64,000 nt of DNA. It comes from Tausonia pullulans (taxonomy: Eukaryota; Basidiomycota; Tremellomycetes; Cystofilobasidiales; Mrakiaceae). The stretch is from the NCBI GenBank assembly GCA_951802195.1, contig OX637637.1:496001-560000 (forward strand), written 5' to 3'. Positions within the stretch are counted from its first letter, which is position 1; every line of letters begins with the position of its first letter. Of this stretch, positions 44,281 to 55,886 are shown piece by piece. The notes beneath the pieces were generated by a model. It saw only the letters and a program-made list of their open reading frames with translations. It was not told the origin of the DNA and ran no database searches. A program made the position numbers and the translations under genes.

Positions 44281-46801
44281 TCACAAACTAACCGCCGAGA
44301 TGATCCTGAAATTCGTCCCTCCCCCCGGATCCTTCGTCTCGCTCATCAACCGACAGCGCAGCACATGCTCGCCTACCTCGACCCCGCTCTTGACGAGCCC
44401 AAACTGGCCGATATGCGGCCTCCAGTCGTCCCACCAGCCATCGAACCTCTGCTTATGGCTTTCGTCGTCGTCGACCCAGCACTCGACGGACCCGAGCGCG
44501 AAGTCACCGCCTCCGGCGCGAAGGTAGTAGATCCGAATTTCGCCTGTTCCGGAGACGGTGAGGGGGACGGAGAAAGTCGAGCCGGGCTTGGAAGCCGCGA
44601 GATACTGCTTGGAGGGGGTTGTCTCTGGGGTGAGGGCGGACCTGGGGAAGGAAAGATGAGCGAGGGTCAGCGTCCCTCCTTTCTCTTCTTGCAAAGAACG
44701 AGGCGCCACTCACCACCCCTCGTTATGCGTGATGACGGGCAGCAGAGGGTGCGAGACGAGGTCGCCGGGCGTCATCGTCAGGCACTGGGGTGAGGCGGGG
44801 GCGGCGTTGGCGTTGGCATCCCAATGCTGAAGGAGCTTGATCTGCAGTCGGGCGAGGGGGCAAGAGGGGGGGGGGGGGCGAGGGAAGCGACTGTCGGTCT
44901 CGAAAGCGCGCTGCCTCAGAACGATCACTGGACTCCACCCACCTTGGACACCTCGCCGAGCTCATTCTGGTCAGGCCAAAGGAGCGATGGAGGCACTTGG
45001 TCGGGAACCTCCTCGCCGTCCCTGACGGCCACCTTCGCACCTGTAGCTAATGCTCCAGGGGAAGGATTAGGGAAGAGCTTGGCTTGTTCCCACTGATCGA
45101 GCAGGAATGCGCTGGTAAGTCGACCGAGAGCTTCATGGCCCCGATCGTTAATCTGTCAAGGAGGGGGAGGGTTTATGCCGGTAAGCCAGCAACCCGGGCG
45201 GGTCCGCTCGTGATCGGAGGAGGGACTGACATGCCGAACGTCCGGGTGGCCCCAGCCGTCAAGATCAAAGTAGTCGCCGAGCTTGTCCGGGTGGTTGAGG
45301 AGATGCCGAAGGAGGACTGGCCGGAGGGAGATGACGGGGACGTCGTAGAAGGCTACAAAGAGCGGTAGAGGAGGTCAGTCTCCGGAAACGAGCTGGGATA
45401 GCTAATCATACGCACCTGCAACGGAGAGATGGTACTCTCCTCCGTTGGCGATAGTCTAGCCAAGTCCAGAGGTCAGCAACAGTCCGTCGAAGCGTTTTCT
45501 TAAACCTTGCACAACCCACCTTGCCGTCAAGCCCGATCGTTTGAACGGCAACAACTGCAGGCCGCTGGGGAAGGTCGAGCAGACCCCGGAGGAGCCGCTC
45601 AAAGTTGATGGCGGCGTCAGGCTCATACACGTCGTTGACGGCCATCTATGGTGTGGTGGGAAGGTCAGCACGCCATTCTTTGTCCCACGCAATGCTGGCT
45701 CAACGGACCTCGACAAAGACAATGTCGACCTCGTCCTTCTTCATGAAGTTTTCAAAGCACGCCGAGAAGAAGTCAGACCCGACCGCGGGGACACCGCCGT
45801 CGGTGACGGAGTTGTCTAAGTGTGGGTGCGTCCCGTTGAGGGCGCGCGCGATGTGTTGATGCCACCTCCAGTCTGAGAGAGTGCGTAGCGTGAGCGATAC
45901 GTGGGAGGATGAAGGGGGAGAGATAGAGAGGAGAGGACAGATGCACATTTTCCTGATGTCCCGTGACCAAAGGTCACCGATCCTCCTGCCAAACCAGTCG
46001 GTCACGCATGATCAGCTCCGACAGGCCGGGGGTTCACTGAGGAAGGAAGAGGAGTCGTCCCTGCTGGGACCCACCTAGTGCTGCGATCCGAATAGGTGCG
46101 TTTTCCGCCAGGATCCTCCGGAACTGATCCTTGAGTCTAGTAGCCGTCCCTGGAACGCATACGACAGGCAAACGTCAATTCATGCGTCGCGTTAGTCCGC
46201 CCACCACCCTCCTTCCTCGTCCCCCCTTCCCCTTCCCCCTTCCCCCCCCCCCTAACTGACGTGTCTTCTTCTCTCCGCCCCCTTCTTTCAGGGGGTGGGC
46301 GCCCAGGCAACGATGGAAGAGGACGAGGCCCACTCACCTTCATACGACCGAGAGAGGCGGACGTTGTGGGCCCTTCCAAGCGGTGGTAGGCCTGCCGTCA
46401 GCTCTTCCCTGCGGGCGGTCATGAGAGGGCAGCGCGGGGTCGGCTCGCCGGGTCGCTCACCCGTAGTCGTCGCAGACGGTCTTCCCTCCGCCCTGGCAGA
46501 GCCCTCTGCCCCCCCACTCGTCTGGCCCCCTCCCCTCTTCCAGCGGGACGTCCTTCTCCCCCCAGCCAGCGAAGACGGACGACCTCTCCAGCAGCGCCCC
46601 CAGGAACATCGACACCACGACGAGCGTAAGCGAGAACACGGCCGACCGGGGGAGGGGGCCTGGTCGTTTGCTGGCGCCCGACCGGCGTTCCCCGCTGCGG
46701 CCGCCCAGCGGGGAGGACGCCCCCGAGGAGAGCGAGGAGGGCAGGAGGGCTTCCTCGGCGGACTCGGCCTCGGAGTAGGTCAGGGAGGACCAGCGGACCA
46801 T
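44281..46801 (-). CDS. Membrane-anchored SGNH/GDSL-type hydrolase
   Basis: Probable type II membrane protein with a lumenal esterase or acyl-transfer domain. The chosen start (46801) gives MVRWSSLTYSEAESAEEALL, a Ser-rich cytoplasmic stretch, then one hydrophobic anchor SAVFSLTLVVVSMFLGALLE. The catalytic domain begins with QFRRILAENAPIRIAALGGS, continuing VTFGHGTSG (block I; Ser of GGSVT), then DWRWHQHIARALNGTHPHLD, NSVTDGGVPAVGSDFFSACF, DEVDIVFVEMAVND (block III Asn), LLDLPQRPAVVAVQ, and GWGHPDVRHINDRGHEALG, with Asp and His for the catalytic pair (about 45230-45150). A C-terminal beta-rich module (GEIRIYYLRAGGGDFALGSV) ends at 44281. Related proteins in basidiomycetes are linked to cell-wall or capsule polysaccharide acylation, so this is a likely role but inferred. 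An upstream in-frame ATG at 46897 is an alternative start. Confidence 0.8.
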
Positions 46802-47184
46802 GTCGGCAGGGGCGGAGGGGGCGATGCGGGAGAGGGAAGAAAAACGAAGCGAGCGTTGGAGGATGGAGAGAATGGTCCGCATGAGAGGGTACGCCACGCC
46901 AGACCGCGCGCGCTGCGACGAGCAAGGGGGGGGGGCGCGCCCGCAAACCCCGTCAGAGACCCTCGGACGCTTTCGTGGGCCTCGAATTCCGAGGGCCCGT
47001 CTTCGATGATGACACGCCGAACAAACTAGTCGTGTTTCTCCCCCGTCCGACGGCTAGGCCGCAGGTCATTTTTCACCAAGAGGAGAGACGGCAGGGGAAT
47101 AGAGGTCTACTATGGAAAGAGAGAGGAAATAAAGGAAGCGCAGGAGGCAATCGAGGGGGAGAGAGAGAGAGCGAGCGGCCCGGT
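46802..47184. other. Promoter of the SGNH hydrolase gene and 3' end of VMA13
   Basis: No separate gene seen. Short G-rich and GA-rich tracts near 46925 and 47160. Confidence 0.5.
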
Positions 47185-49534
47185 TCAGCCGATGCTGATG
47201 AGCCTCTGGACCTGGAGGCGCGGCGAGAGAGGAGCAGGTCAGCACAGGCCCTCCGAAAAGGGGACAGGGCAGCGATGACGGACGGAGATGAGCGCCCGGT
47301 AGCGGACGTCCGGGTTGTCGTGCTGCATGAGCTCCATCACCCGCGTCTTTGCGCCGAGGTTGTTGACAAGCCTGAAGGAGCGTATCCACTCGTCAGCACA
47401 CGTGGGCACCCTGCAGCTGAGAGAGACTACCCACTTCTTGCCCCGCTCGCAGTGCTTCACGTACTGCCCGACATCGGCGACGGCAACAGCGAGGACCGTC
47501 GGGTCCTGCGCGTTCATGAGGTAGCCAACGAGCGTCCTGGGATGGTTGCGGAGGGTCAGCGTCTGCCGCTAGGCTCGAAGGGGGCATGGGGACCGCACTT
47601 GAGCAGCTCGCCGTCGTTCTCGTTCAGCCGGTTCGCGTTGTCCTTCCAGAATTCGTCGCTCTCGTGCGGGGGGGACCACGTTAGATGGCCGCTCACGAGC
47701 TCCGACAGGTACTCCTCCCAGGTGCTGGCGTTCAAGCGCATCCGTCAGAACATGAGCGCAGAGCACAGACGATGGGCGGCCACTCACGAGAGCGACTTTT
47801 TCCGCTCCTTGAGCTCCTCCGTGCAGAGCTGGAGGTCCTCGACAAGATCCTCGTCTCCGAACTTGCGTCCCTGGAGGGAGACGAGGAATGGAAGCACGCC
47901 AGCGGCAAGGAGCGCAGGGAGGTTCTGCTGGGGCGCCTGCGTGATGAGGTTGCGGAATGTCGCCAGGACGATCCGGAGGACCTTCTCCTTCGGGGACGAC
48001 TGGGCGACCTGGAGGAGAATGGGGATGAGGTCGAGCTTGCTGTGATGTGCGTTGCGTGCGGGACAGAGGTCGGGGTTAGTGGCAGGGTTCTTTCGGAGGT
48101 CCCAGGCACGAGCATTCACCGGTCGATCCCTTCAGCGATCGTCGGCTCAAACGAGAGCTCCCAGAAACAGAAGCCAGCCTGGTAGAGCATCTGCGGGCTG
48201 CTGCTGCTGCTCAGGCCGACGATGCCGTTGTTGGCTCCTCCACCCGACCCGCCGTTACCCGCCATGCCCGCAGCGGCGTTGGCCTTGAGGACCTTGGCGA
48301 GATTTGTGAGCAGCGGAGCCGAAGCAGGGTCCTCGGTCGACCAGACGAGCTTTCGGGCCGGAGAGGACGCGAGGAGGGCGGCAAGCGATTGGAGGGCAAT
48401 GTCCTTCGAGTTGTTGGAGGAACCTTGGAGGTTTCCGAGGGCGATGGGTTGTCAGAGACGAGACGAGGAGGAGCTATGGAGGGCAAGGCGCGTCCCCCCG
48501 ACTGACCAGAGAGGAGGGAAGACAGGAGAGAGAGGAGGGGCTTGAGGGTTGTCGCAGGTGTCGGCGCTTTTGAGACCCTGGGAGTAAGGGCGAGGAGCAG
48601 GTCAACGCCCAATGTCCCTTGTTCTGGTTAACACAAGATGTGGAAATTGTTGACGAACGAGACCAGGACGGTGAGGAGCTGAGCGGCCTTGACCTGGATG
48701 AACTCGTCCGGGATGGCGAGGACCCTAGCGCGACAAGCAGGCGGCACCGGCGGCACGCCGTTAGCAAAGATCAACTAGCTTGAAGCCCCATGTGAGCTTG
48801 GGACCTACTTGACGAGCGGGGCGAAGGGGAGTTCGGGGTTGGTCGAGGCGAGGGAGAGTAAGAGGTCCAGGCGTTCCGGGTGATCTTGGGAGTGGAGATC
48901 GCCGTGGAGCAGAGACGGCGAGGAAGGGAGCGAAAGCGGGAGCAGCATGATATACCGAGAGTCAGCACACGTGCCTTGACTCTCAAGGCAAGCCGGTTGG
49001 GCCAGAGACGGGTCGAGCGTCGTGTCGCTGACGTCGCTTCCCTCTCGCTCTCGAGGGGTTGTCCTGATCCTCGACGCGCGCGCCTCCTGTCGCATGGCAG
49101 CAGCGACTCATCCATCGCAGCGACCAGCAAGCTCACCTGTAAGCATGTCACCCATACCAACGAGCACGGCCTGAACCGTGTCAATCCGAACGAGCTTGCC
49201 GAGGAGGGCGAGGAAGAGGCTCGCGTATGTCTCAGCCTCGCGCTCGAAGACGACCTGCTGGCGAGCTACGGGCTGGCGGTCGATTTTCTTGATGAGAGCG
49301 AGCTCCTCGAGGGAGACAAGCGAGGCACGCTGGTATCCCTGTGGGACGCGTTCCATGTCAGCGTGTAGAAGATCGAGCGATTTCCCAGAGGGGTCCACGG
49401 CGAGGTGAGGGGGTTGAGATGAGTTGAGGGAGGAAGGACAGAGGAAGGGGACAAACATCCCATGGGACGGGCTTAGACCTAATCTTGGCGGTCGTCTCCC
49501 GCAAGTACTGCGAGTCGATGAGGGCGAGAGGCAT
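47185..49534 (-). CDS. VMA13: V-type proton ATPase subunit H
   Basis: Regulatory subunit of the V1 sector, needed for activity of the assembled pump and for silencing free V1. Start at 49534: MPLALIDSQYLRETTAKIRS then KPVPWD, GYQRASLVSLEELALIKKID, FEREAETYASLFLALLGKLV, RIDTVQAVLVGMGDMLT, all closely matching Vma13 (the K-I-R-x-x-P-V-P-W-E-x-Y-Q-R-A block is diagnostic). The middle has helical HEAT-like repeats (FIQVKAAQLLTVLVSFVNNF, LGDLQG). The C-terminal half includes FLVSLQGRKFGDEDLVEDLQ then LCTEELKERKKSLS, WEEYLSELVSGHLTWSPPHE, and the final LVNNLGAKTRVMELMQHDNP and DVRYRALIS joined to VQRLISIG at 47185. The length of about 450 residues is usual. All introns are short. Confidence 0.92.
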
Positions 49535-50093
49535 CGTGCGCGAGGACGATGGACGGGAGCGAGACGGAGGGTAAAGGGGGTGGTTGAAGGTCGAGGGTCG
49601 GGGGGAACCGACGGGGACGAGGCAAGCGCGAGAAGGCACGCGAAGGCAGAGGCGCGCGCAACGTGGGATCAACTGCTGCCTCCCTTCGACAACACCACAC
49701 CACCACAGGGCACCAACGGTACGTCAAGCTCCAAGAGGTAGCCCGTGCAGGATATGGGAGGGTCCAAGTCAGGAGGGGTAAGCCCAAACCACCAAACCCC
49801 CTTACTCGCTCAGGTGATCGTTAGCCCCGTCTCACGCGGGGCGGGGGAAGTGGAAAGGTAACGAGTGCATTGAATAGGAAACCCCACACACAGGAAAAGG
49901 AAGAGCGGATAGAAGCGAAGATCTAAACAGAATGACACTCGTGGTTCACCTGGGCTCGAGGGCCCACTTCGTTCGTTGCTTCTCGAGGGCTTGTTAAGAA
50001 GCCCCCCTGCAAACTTTTTTGATTTTTTGCTTTTCTCCATCTAGACAACAGACATAAACACGACGACACAAGACACAAGAGCGGGAGGATGCT
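49535..50093. other. Spacer between PDX1 3' end and VMA13 promoter
   Basis: No gene seen. Short T- and A-rich tracts occur near 50015-50040. Confidence 0.5.
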
Positions 50094-52408
50094 CTAGTTG
50101 CCCCGGCCGGCGAGGAGGCCGCCCTTGACGGCGGGGTCGCTGTGAACAAAGGCGCGCGCCGTCGTCAGTAACACGCTCGCCTAAATCAGAACCAGAGTCG
50201 CCGGCTCACATGTTGAGTCCGACCATGGCCTCGCCAAGGTCTTCAGAGACCTGCGCGAGGATAGAGGGGTTGTTGAAGTGGGTGACGGCCTGAACGATCG
50301 CCCGGGCACGCTTGGCCGGGTCGCCAGACTTGAAGATGCCCGATCTGCTCGCGTGTAGAGAGGTTCAGCGGCCAGCCTTGGGAAAGGGAGGAGGGAAGTG
50401 AGATGAAGAACTAACCCAACGAAGACTCCGTCGCATCCGAGCTGCATCATGAGCGCGGCGTCGGCGGGCGTAGCAATGCCGCCGGCGGCGAAGTTGACCT
50501 GTCGAGCACCGTAAGGGATATGAACTTCGCGCAACCACGACACGACCCCTCAAATCTCCAACTCACAACCGGGAGCCTCTTGAGCCGGGCAGTCTCCTTG
50601 AGAAGGTGGTAAGGCGCGCCCAACTCCTTGGCGTACGCGTAGAGCTCCTCGTCGTTCATGGCCGACGCGCGACGGATCTCGCCCATCACCTGCCGCTCGT
50701 GCCGGACGGCCTCGACGACGTTACCCGTGCCGGCCTCGCCCTTGGTGCGGATCATGGCGGCTCCCTCGGAGATACGGCGGAGGGCCTCTCCGAGGTTGCG
50801 GCAGCCGCAGACGAAGGGGATCTTGAAGTTGTGCTTGTTGATGTGGTGCTGAAACAAGCAAGATTGTCGTCAGCTCGTCTGCGTCTGTGCTTGCTGGCAA
50901 CAGAAAGAGAGCAAAGGACACACCTGATCATCGGCCGGGGTGAGGACCTCGGACTCGTCGATGTAGTCGACACCAACGACCTGGAGGATCTGGGCCTCGA
51001 CGAAGTGTCCAATGCGGACCTGGATGAATGACGAAGCGCGAGAAGATCAGTTTTCCGTCCATCCGTCGGCTCGGGCTCACCCTCCCCCTTCCGTCCTTAT
51101 CCATAGAATGAAAATGGATGATAGGAAGACTGGAGGAGCGAGTGGGGAAGAGACGAGGGGACTCCACAGAAGGTGAGGGGTATTCTGACCTTGGCCATGA
51201 CGGGAATGGTGCAAGCCCTGAGAACAGACATCGCTGGTCAGCGAGACAAAACTAAAACGAAAATCCTCAATGAGGATAAACAGTCACTTACTCGATGATC
51301 TCCTTAATCATCTTGGGGTCGGACTGGAAAAGGGGTAGAAGGCGAAAGTCGAACGGAAGCGGAGACGAAGGCTCAGCCCGGACCGTCTTCTTTGCTTCTG
51401 ACTCGCCCTCTCGTTGATCTCATGCCGTGGAAGGACGAGAGCCATAGCAGCCACGCACCATGCGAGAGACACCACCCTCGGCACGGATGTCGGCCGGGAC
51501 GCGCTCGAGCGCCATGACCTGGATTGCAGCAGCACAGAAACGAGAAGCCCGTCAACCCCAGACCCAGCAAGCGTCAACGGATGAACGGACGTACGGCGCA
51601 GGCTCCTGCCAATTTCAAGGAGAGGATCGGAAATGAAAACATGTCAGAAACCAGTTCTTGACAGATATCAGACGATGGCCGCAGCAATAGCTAAGGCGCG
51701 CAAGGAGATAGAAGGGAAGGGATAGAAGCAGAGAAGAGGACGGACCGGCCTCCTCGGCGATCCTGGCCTGCTCAACGTTGACGACATCGATGCTGGATCA
51801 CGACGAGAGAAAGAGGAAGGAGAAGAGGGGGGAATGGGAGACATGGTCAGGCTGAGAAGAATCTCTGTATTTGCACAAAGCAAAGAAAAGGCTCACATGA
51901 CACCTCCCTTAAGCTGGCAGGCAGGACAGATACGGAAGAGTGAAGGGACCGAGAGGGCGTCGAGGTCAGTCGCGGTCCACGTCTTCCTCGTCTTTCTTGC
52001 GCGAACTGCCCGCCTGTCCCCTCGCAAGCCCGTCGCGAGTGACCTAAGTCGACAGGAACGACAGGAAGAGGCCGGAAGCAAGCAGGCAGCCAGCAGCAGA
52101 GAGAGCCACGCGTACGCACCATCTAGGGCGGAGTCACCGCAGATCGCCGATCGGACAAGGGAAACGAAGCAGCGAAGGGCAGGAGCAGGAGAGGATTAGC
52201 ACCTAGACTTGGCCAGTCTCTTGGCAGCTCGGGTATGCACCTGGGCCAGTCCAGCCTTGACACCGAAGGTGCCCATCGATCCGGCGGCAGCGCCGCCGGT
52301 CGAGCCCGCGCCGGCCTGGGTGCGGGCGAGCGACGGGACGGTGTTAGTTGCCGGGGTGGAAGAGCCGGAGGTCGCGGCAGGGAGGATGATGGGGTTCTCA
52401 GAGGTCAT
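50094..52408 (-). CDS. PDX1: Pyridoxal 5'-phosphate synthase, PdxS/PDX1 subunit
   Basis: Makes vitamin B6 from ribose 5-phosphate, glyceraldehyde 3-phosphate and ammonia, the last supplied by PDX2. Start at 52408. The first 35 or so residues ([20 protein letters not shown] and on) are a Ser/Thr/Ala-rich extension. The barrel begins FGVKAGLAQ, then the next exons give [140 protein letters not shown] and [17 protein letters not shown]. The two active-site lysines (in the MAKVR and [10 protein letters not shown] blocks) are present. The end GGLLAGRGN is at 50094. No PDX2 glutaminase gene is in the window, unlike the SNZ-SNO pairs of Saccharomyces. Confidence 0.97.
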
Positions 52409-53550
52409 GGCGAAGGGGAGGGGCGAGAAGACAGAAAGAAGGAAGGGATGATGGTTGGTGAGAACGTAAAAGAGCAAGCGATGATACTTTCGTTTTTTGG
52501 AATCGCGGAAGAGAGACAGCGCGCCGTTTGGTCGCGACTGACGCCTCCGCCGAGCGGCTGGGCCGTTTTCAAGAAGAAGCTCGAAAAGAAGCTGAATCAC
52601 ATTGCGCCTGTCGACTGGCAAGAACGGGCGCTCTGGATCGGCCGGTCAGCTGTTTCTTTTCTCGAACTCTACTGTGATTCGTCCACTCGCATGACATCTC
52701 GCTCTTTCGCCCTGTCTTCCTTCTGCTCCTTTCTTCCCTGCCATCGCCAGGAGCTCCGGCGAGACTCCGCGGACTCAGTGGAAGAGCGGACGGAGCCCGT
52801 CATTTGCTGAGCCGGCGGATGGTTCCTGATTGCCAGCAGCGTTCTCATCCGAGCCGAGTCCATCCTCCACCTTGCTGGCGCGTTCTAAGCTACCTGGATG
52901 AAAGAAGAATCAGACGTTAGCGCGCGATCTTTGACTACTGCGCTTAAGTCACGAAGGGAAAGTACGAAGCAACGATCTACCCCCAGCTTCCTTCTGACTC
53001 ATTCATCCTTCCTTTCCAATGAGCCCATGCCCAGCCCGGCCATCGACGGCCTTCCCGGGCACGACCACAGGAAGAGTTGATTTGATGCCTGTCTCCTTCC
53101 TGCTTTCCGGGGCCCTGTCGAGCCCCCACAACAACCGCGCGCTAATTGTTTCATCCGGTGACTGACTGACAGTGACCACTGTCCTCTTCTGCCGTGGAAA
53201 GCAAGAAGAGGTTGGCTGAGCGAACAAGATGGAGAGAGAAATGCTGTCTCGAACCTCTTCTTTGGGGCGGACGAGGGAAGCGCGACTAGGTGCGCGCGCG
53301 GACAGACTGGCACGGCCATCGGGCGACACCAGCTGGATGGGAATCGCCGACGCATCCTAGTCTGTCTCCTGCTATATCGAGCGATGGTTATCGGCCAAGT
53401 GCTGCAGTCACCATGATTTTGTCTAAGGAAATAGCTAGACTAGAAGTAGCGCATTTAGACCCAATCCAGAGCAGGCCTGTCCTGCCACTTCCGCCGTCAA
53501 TGCACACCACCCTCAACGCCCCTTCACCCATCAGATGCTGCCTAACCTCA
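52409..53550. other. PDX1 promoter region and ZUFSP 3' region
   Basis: About 1.1 kb. On the plus strand 52440-52810 is open and reads partly like protein (LTPPPSGWAVFKKKLEKKLN), but no family was recognised, it has no clear start, and it overlaps the PDX1 5' region. No repeat or RNA gene seen. Confidence 0.4.
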
Positions 53551-55886
53551 TCACTTCACGATTCTCTCGCTGAACACCTCCTTCCGCCTCGCCCATTCTT
53601 CCGATCCGTATGCAAGCTTCTCCCCACCAGGAGGCACGGGCTCGAAGCAGAGCAGCTGGTACTCGGCATGCTTCTTGAGGGACTTGAGGCTAGAATATAT
53701 TATGTTCCATCAGAAATGGACTTTGTTCAACAACGGACTTGATTGAGGAAAAGGAGAGGGACACGTACTTTAATCGGAAGATGGCGAGCGCACCAGGGAT
53801 GTCGGACCGCCACTTGCCCGACGGAGGCCCTTCGAGAGTCTTGTCAACTGCTGCTGCTCTCGCGGAGCTCGAAGACAAAGATGAGATTGCGAGGATTCCC
53901 TTGAGCCGAGCGCGCTTAGATGGGGGTAGTTGATCTTCGTCGTCCCTGCCGTTGTTGTCGTCTGCGGTCGTCGAATCCTGCTGCTGGAGCTGCTGCTCCT
54001 CCCCGAGCTTGTGGAGTGCCAGAGCACGGAGGTGGGTTGGGATCGTCTTGGCTGGATCGAAGAGGAGGAAGTCTGGATATGAAACTCTAGGTCAGTTCCC
54101 ATAAGTCTCGCTTGTCCGTCGGTTGAGACAGTATCGCACTGGTGTCTCCGTTCTGCATGCTCTCGATCCCTACGATGGTCCGAGAGTGACCCTGATGCTA
54201 AAGAGGAAGAGAAAGAGAACAGCTGTCAACCAATGCACTGCAAAGCCAGGTATAGAACAGACGGACTTGGAGGATAAGCGGCAGCTTGTTCTCCCGAGCA
54301 CGGATGCTCGTCCCGCCTGAAGCCGAGAGGACGTCAAGCGCCGAACGTGAGGAAGGCCCTGTGCTGCTCTCGGAGGACGCTCCGTCGTTGTCGTCATCGG
54401 CCGACTGGAGAGAAGAGAGCGCGTCAGGCTGAGCCCAACAAAAAAAAAAGGGCAGGCTCACAAAGTAATTCACGACCCAGCGTTGGAGAAGGACATGAGA
54501 CGGAACAACTGCGGAGCCCGTGGTTTTGGGAAAGTCGACTAGAAACGAAGGGATAGAATCAGCGTGGGCATTGACGCGGCGCATGCCAGCAACGCTCACT
54601 CACTAAGTCGAGTCCTGAATGCAAGGATGGAATCAGGGCGATGCAACAATGGAAGATAGACAAAGACAGGCTTACGGTACGCCCAAAGCTGAGAGGCCTG
54701 TCCAGATGTCTGCGACTCCTGTCAAATTCCATGTGGCGTCAGTCCACTGTGGAATCAACGTTAAAAGGATGAAGAGAGTTCCCACCGATCCACCTCTTCG
54801 TCCCCTTCAGCTTGCCCCTGAAGTGCGCCTTCCCCTGTGGGTCGAAACCTTCCTCCCAAGCCTCCTCGATCCACGTCTGGACATCAAAGATCCCTGGAGC
54901 GACGACCTTCCCGTCCTTCGTCCCCCAGAGTTTTCTTCCTCCTCCTTCTCCTTTTCCTTCTTCTCCGCCGAACAGCCCACAACCGTAGAGACTCGATATC
55001 GCCATCTGCGTGTTGCGATAGCCGCACCCCCAGGTCCCGTCAAACCCGAGCGAGGAGGTGATGTGCGTCGTGGCCTTTGGGGAGCAAAGCGTTGCTGCGC
55101 GAGTTTGTGGCGAGGAGGAGAGGATGGTGACGAGGAGAGGGATGAGGCAGGGCGTGTAGTTCGTTGGTGGCCGGATTGATGGTCGGGAGGGGCAGGAGGC
55201 AGAGGGAGGATGCCAGCTGAGATCGCGACGGTGGCGAGTGGGAGTGCCACCTGGGAGCCAGCTGGGGCGAGAGCGGGAGGAGGGCCCGACGCCACAAGTT
55301 GAGCTACCAATATTGGCAGGGGCATCGTGGTCTTCTGTGGGACGAAGCAGCCGAGTGAGCAGCAAGTCAACGGTGAGACGGCGGCGGAGCTGCTCACTCA
55401 AGTGGCACGCAGCATGCGATTCGTGCTTGGCCGGAGAGAGGTCGGAAAAGTCGGACATGCAGATAGGGCAAGAGACAAAAGCTATCCCGGCGGCGTTTCT
55501 GTCGATGAGATGAGATTTGCAAAGTCAGGTCCCGCCAAGCAACAGTCATGGACAGGTCGAGTCGAGACAGGCTCACCCCGTCGCGCCGCCTCCGTAGTCA
55601 TCGTCTAGGTATGCGTACTCAGCTGCAAGCTGGTCCAAATCATGCGCTCCTTCGTCTCCTTCTGTGGCGTCAAAGTGCTGGTTTATGTGATGACTGTTTC
55701 GCGTTGGACAATGGGCAGCCGAGGATCTGCGTGAGTCAGTCCACGAAGGAGCAAGCGAGAGGGCGACGAGTCGCTCTGCCATTGTTATGTTCCCAGCTGA
55801 CAGAGGAAGAGGGAAGAGCGATGAACGAACGCTAAGGCTGGCTCATCGACATCCAGGTTCTGGTGGCAGACGAAGCAGACGGGCAT
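53551..55886 (-). CDS. Peptidase C78 family protein (ZUFSP/Mug105-type deubiquitinase)
   Basis: Cysteine peptidase related to UFM1 peptidases; human ZUFSP and fission yeast Mug105 cut Lys63-linked ubiquitin chains. The start MPVCFVCHQNLDVDEP at 55886 is a small Cys-pair zinc motif; a second, CPICMSDFSDLSPAKHESHA then ACH, follows at about 55400-55470. The peptidase domain has FDGTWGCGYRNTQMAISSLY (catalytic Cys, about 54980-55040), DVQTWIEEAWEEGFDPQGKA, KLKGTKRWIGG, HQGHSRTIVGIE (catalytic His, about 54160-54200), FLLFDPAKTIPTHLRALALH (catalytic Asp, about 54010-54075), and an end LKSLKKHAEYQLLCFEPVPP then GGEKLAYGSEEWA before the stop at 53551. The G-C-G-Y-R-N, H-x-x-T/S-I-V-G-I-E and D-P blocks are the family signature. 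Confidence 0.88.

Noticed and set aside
46419-46946. 175-codon minus-strand open frame
   Set aside because: Same strand as the SGNH hydrolase but wrong frame; Arg/Pro-rich shadow.
52235-52810. 191-codon plus-strand open frame over the PDX1 start
   Set aside because: Partly opposite PDX1 coding sequence; the middle looks protein-like but no family or start could be supported.
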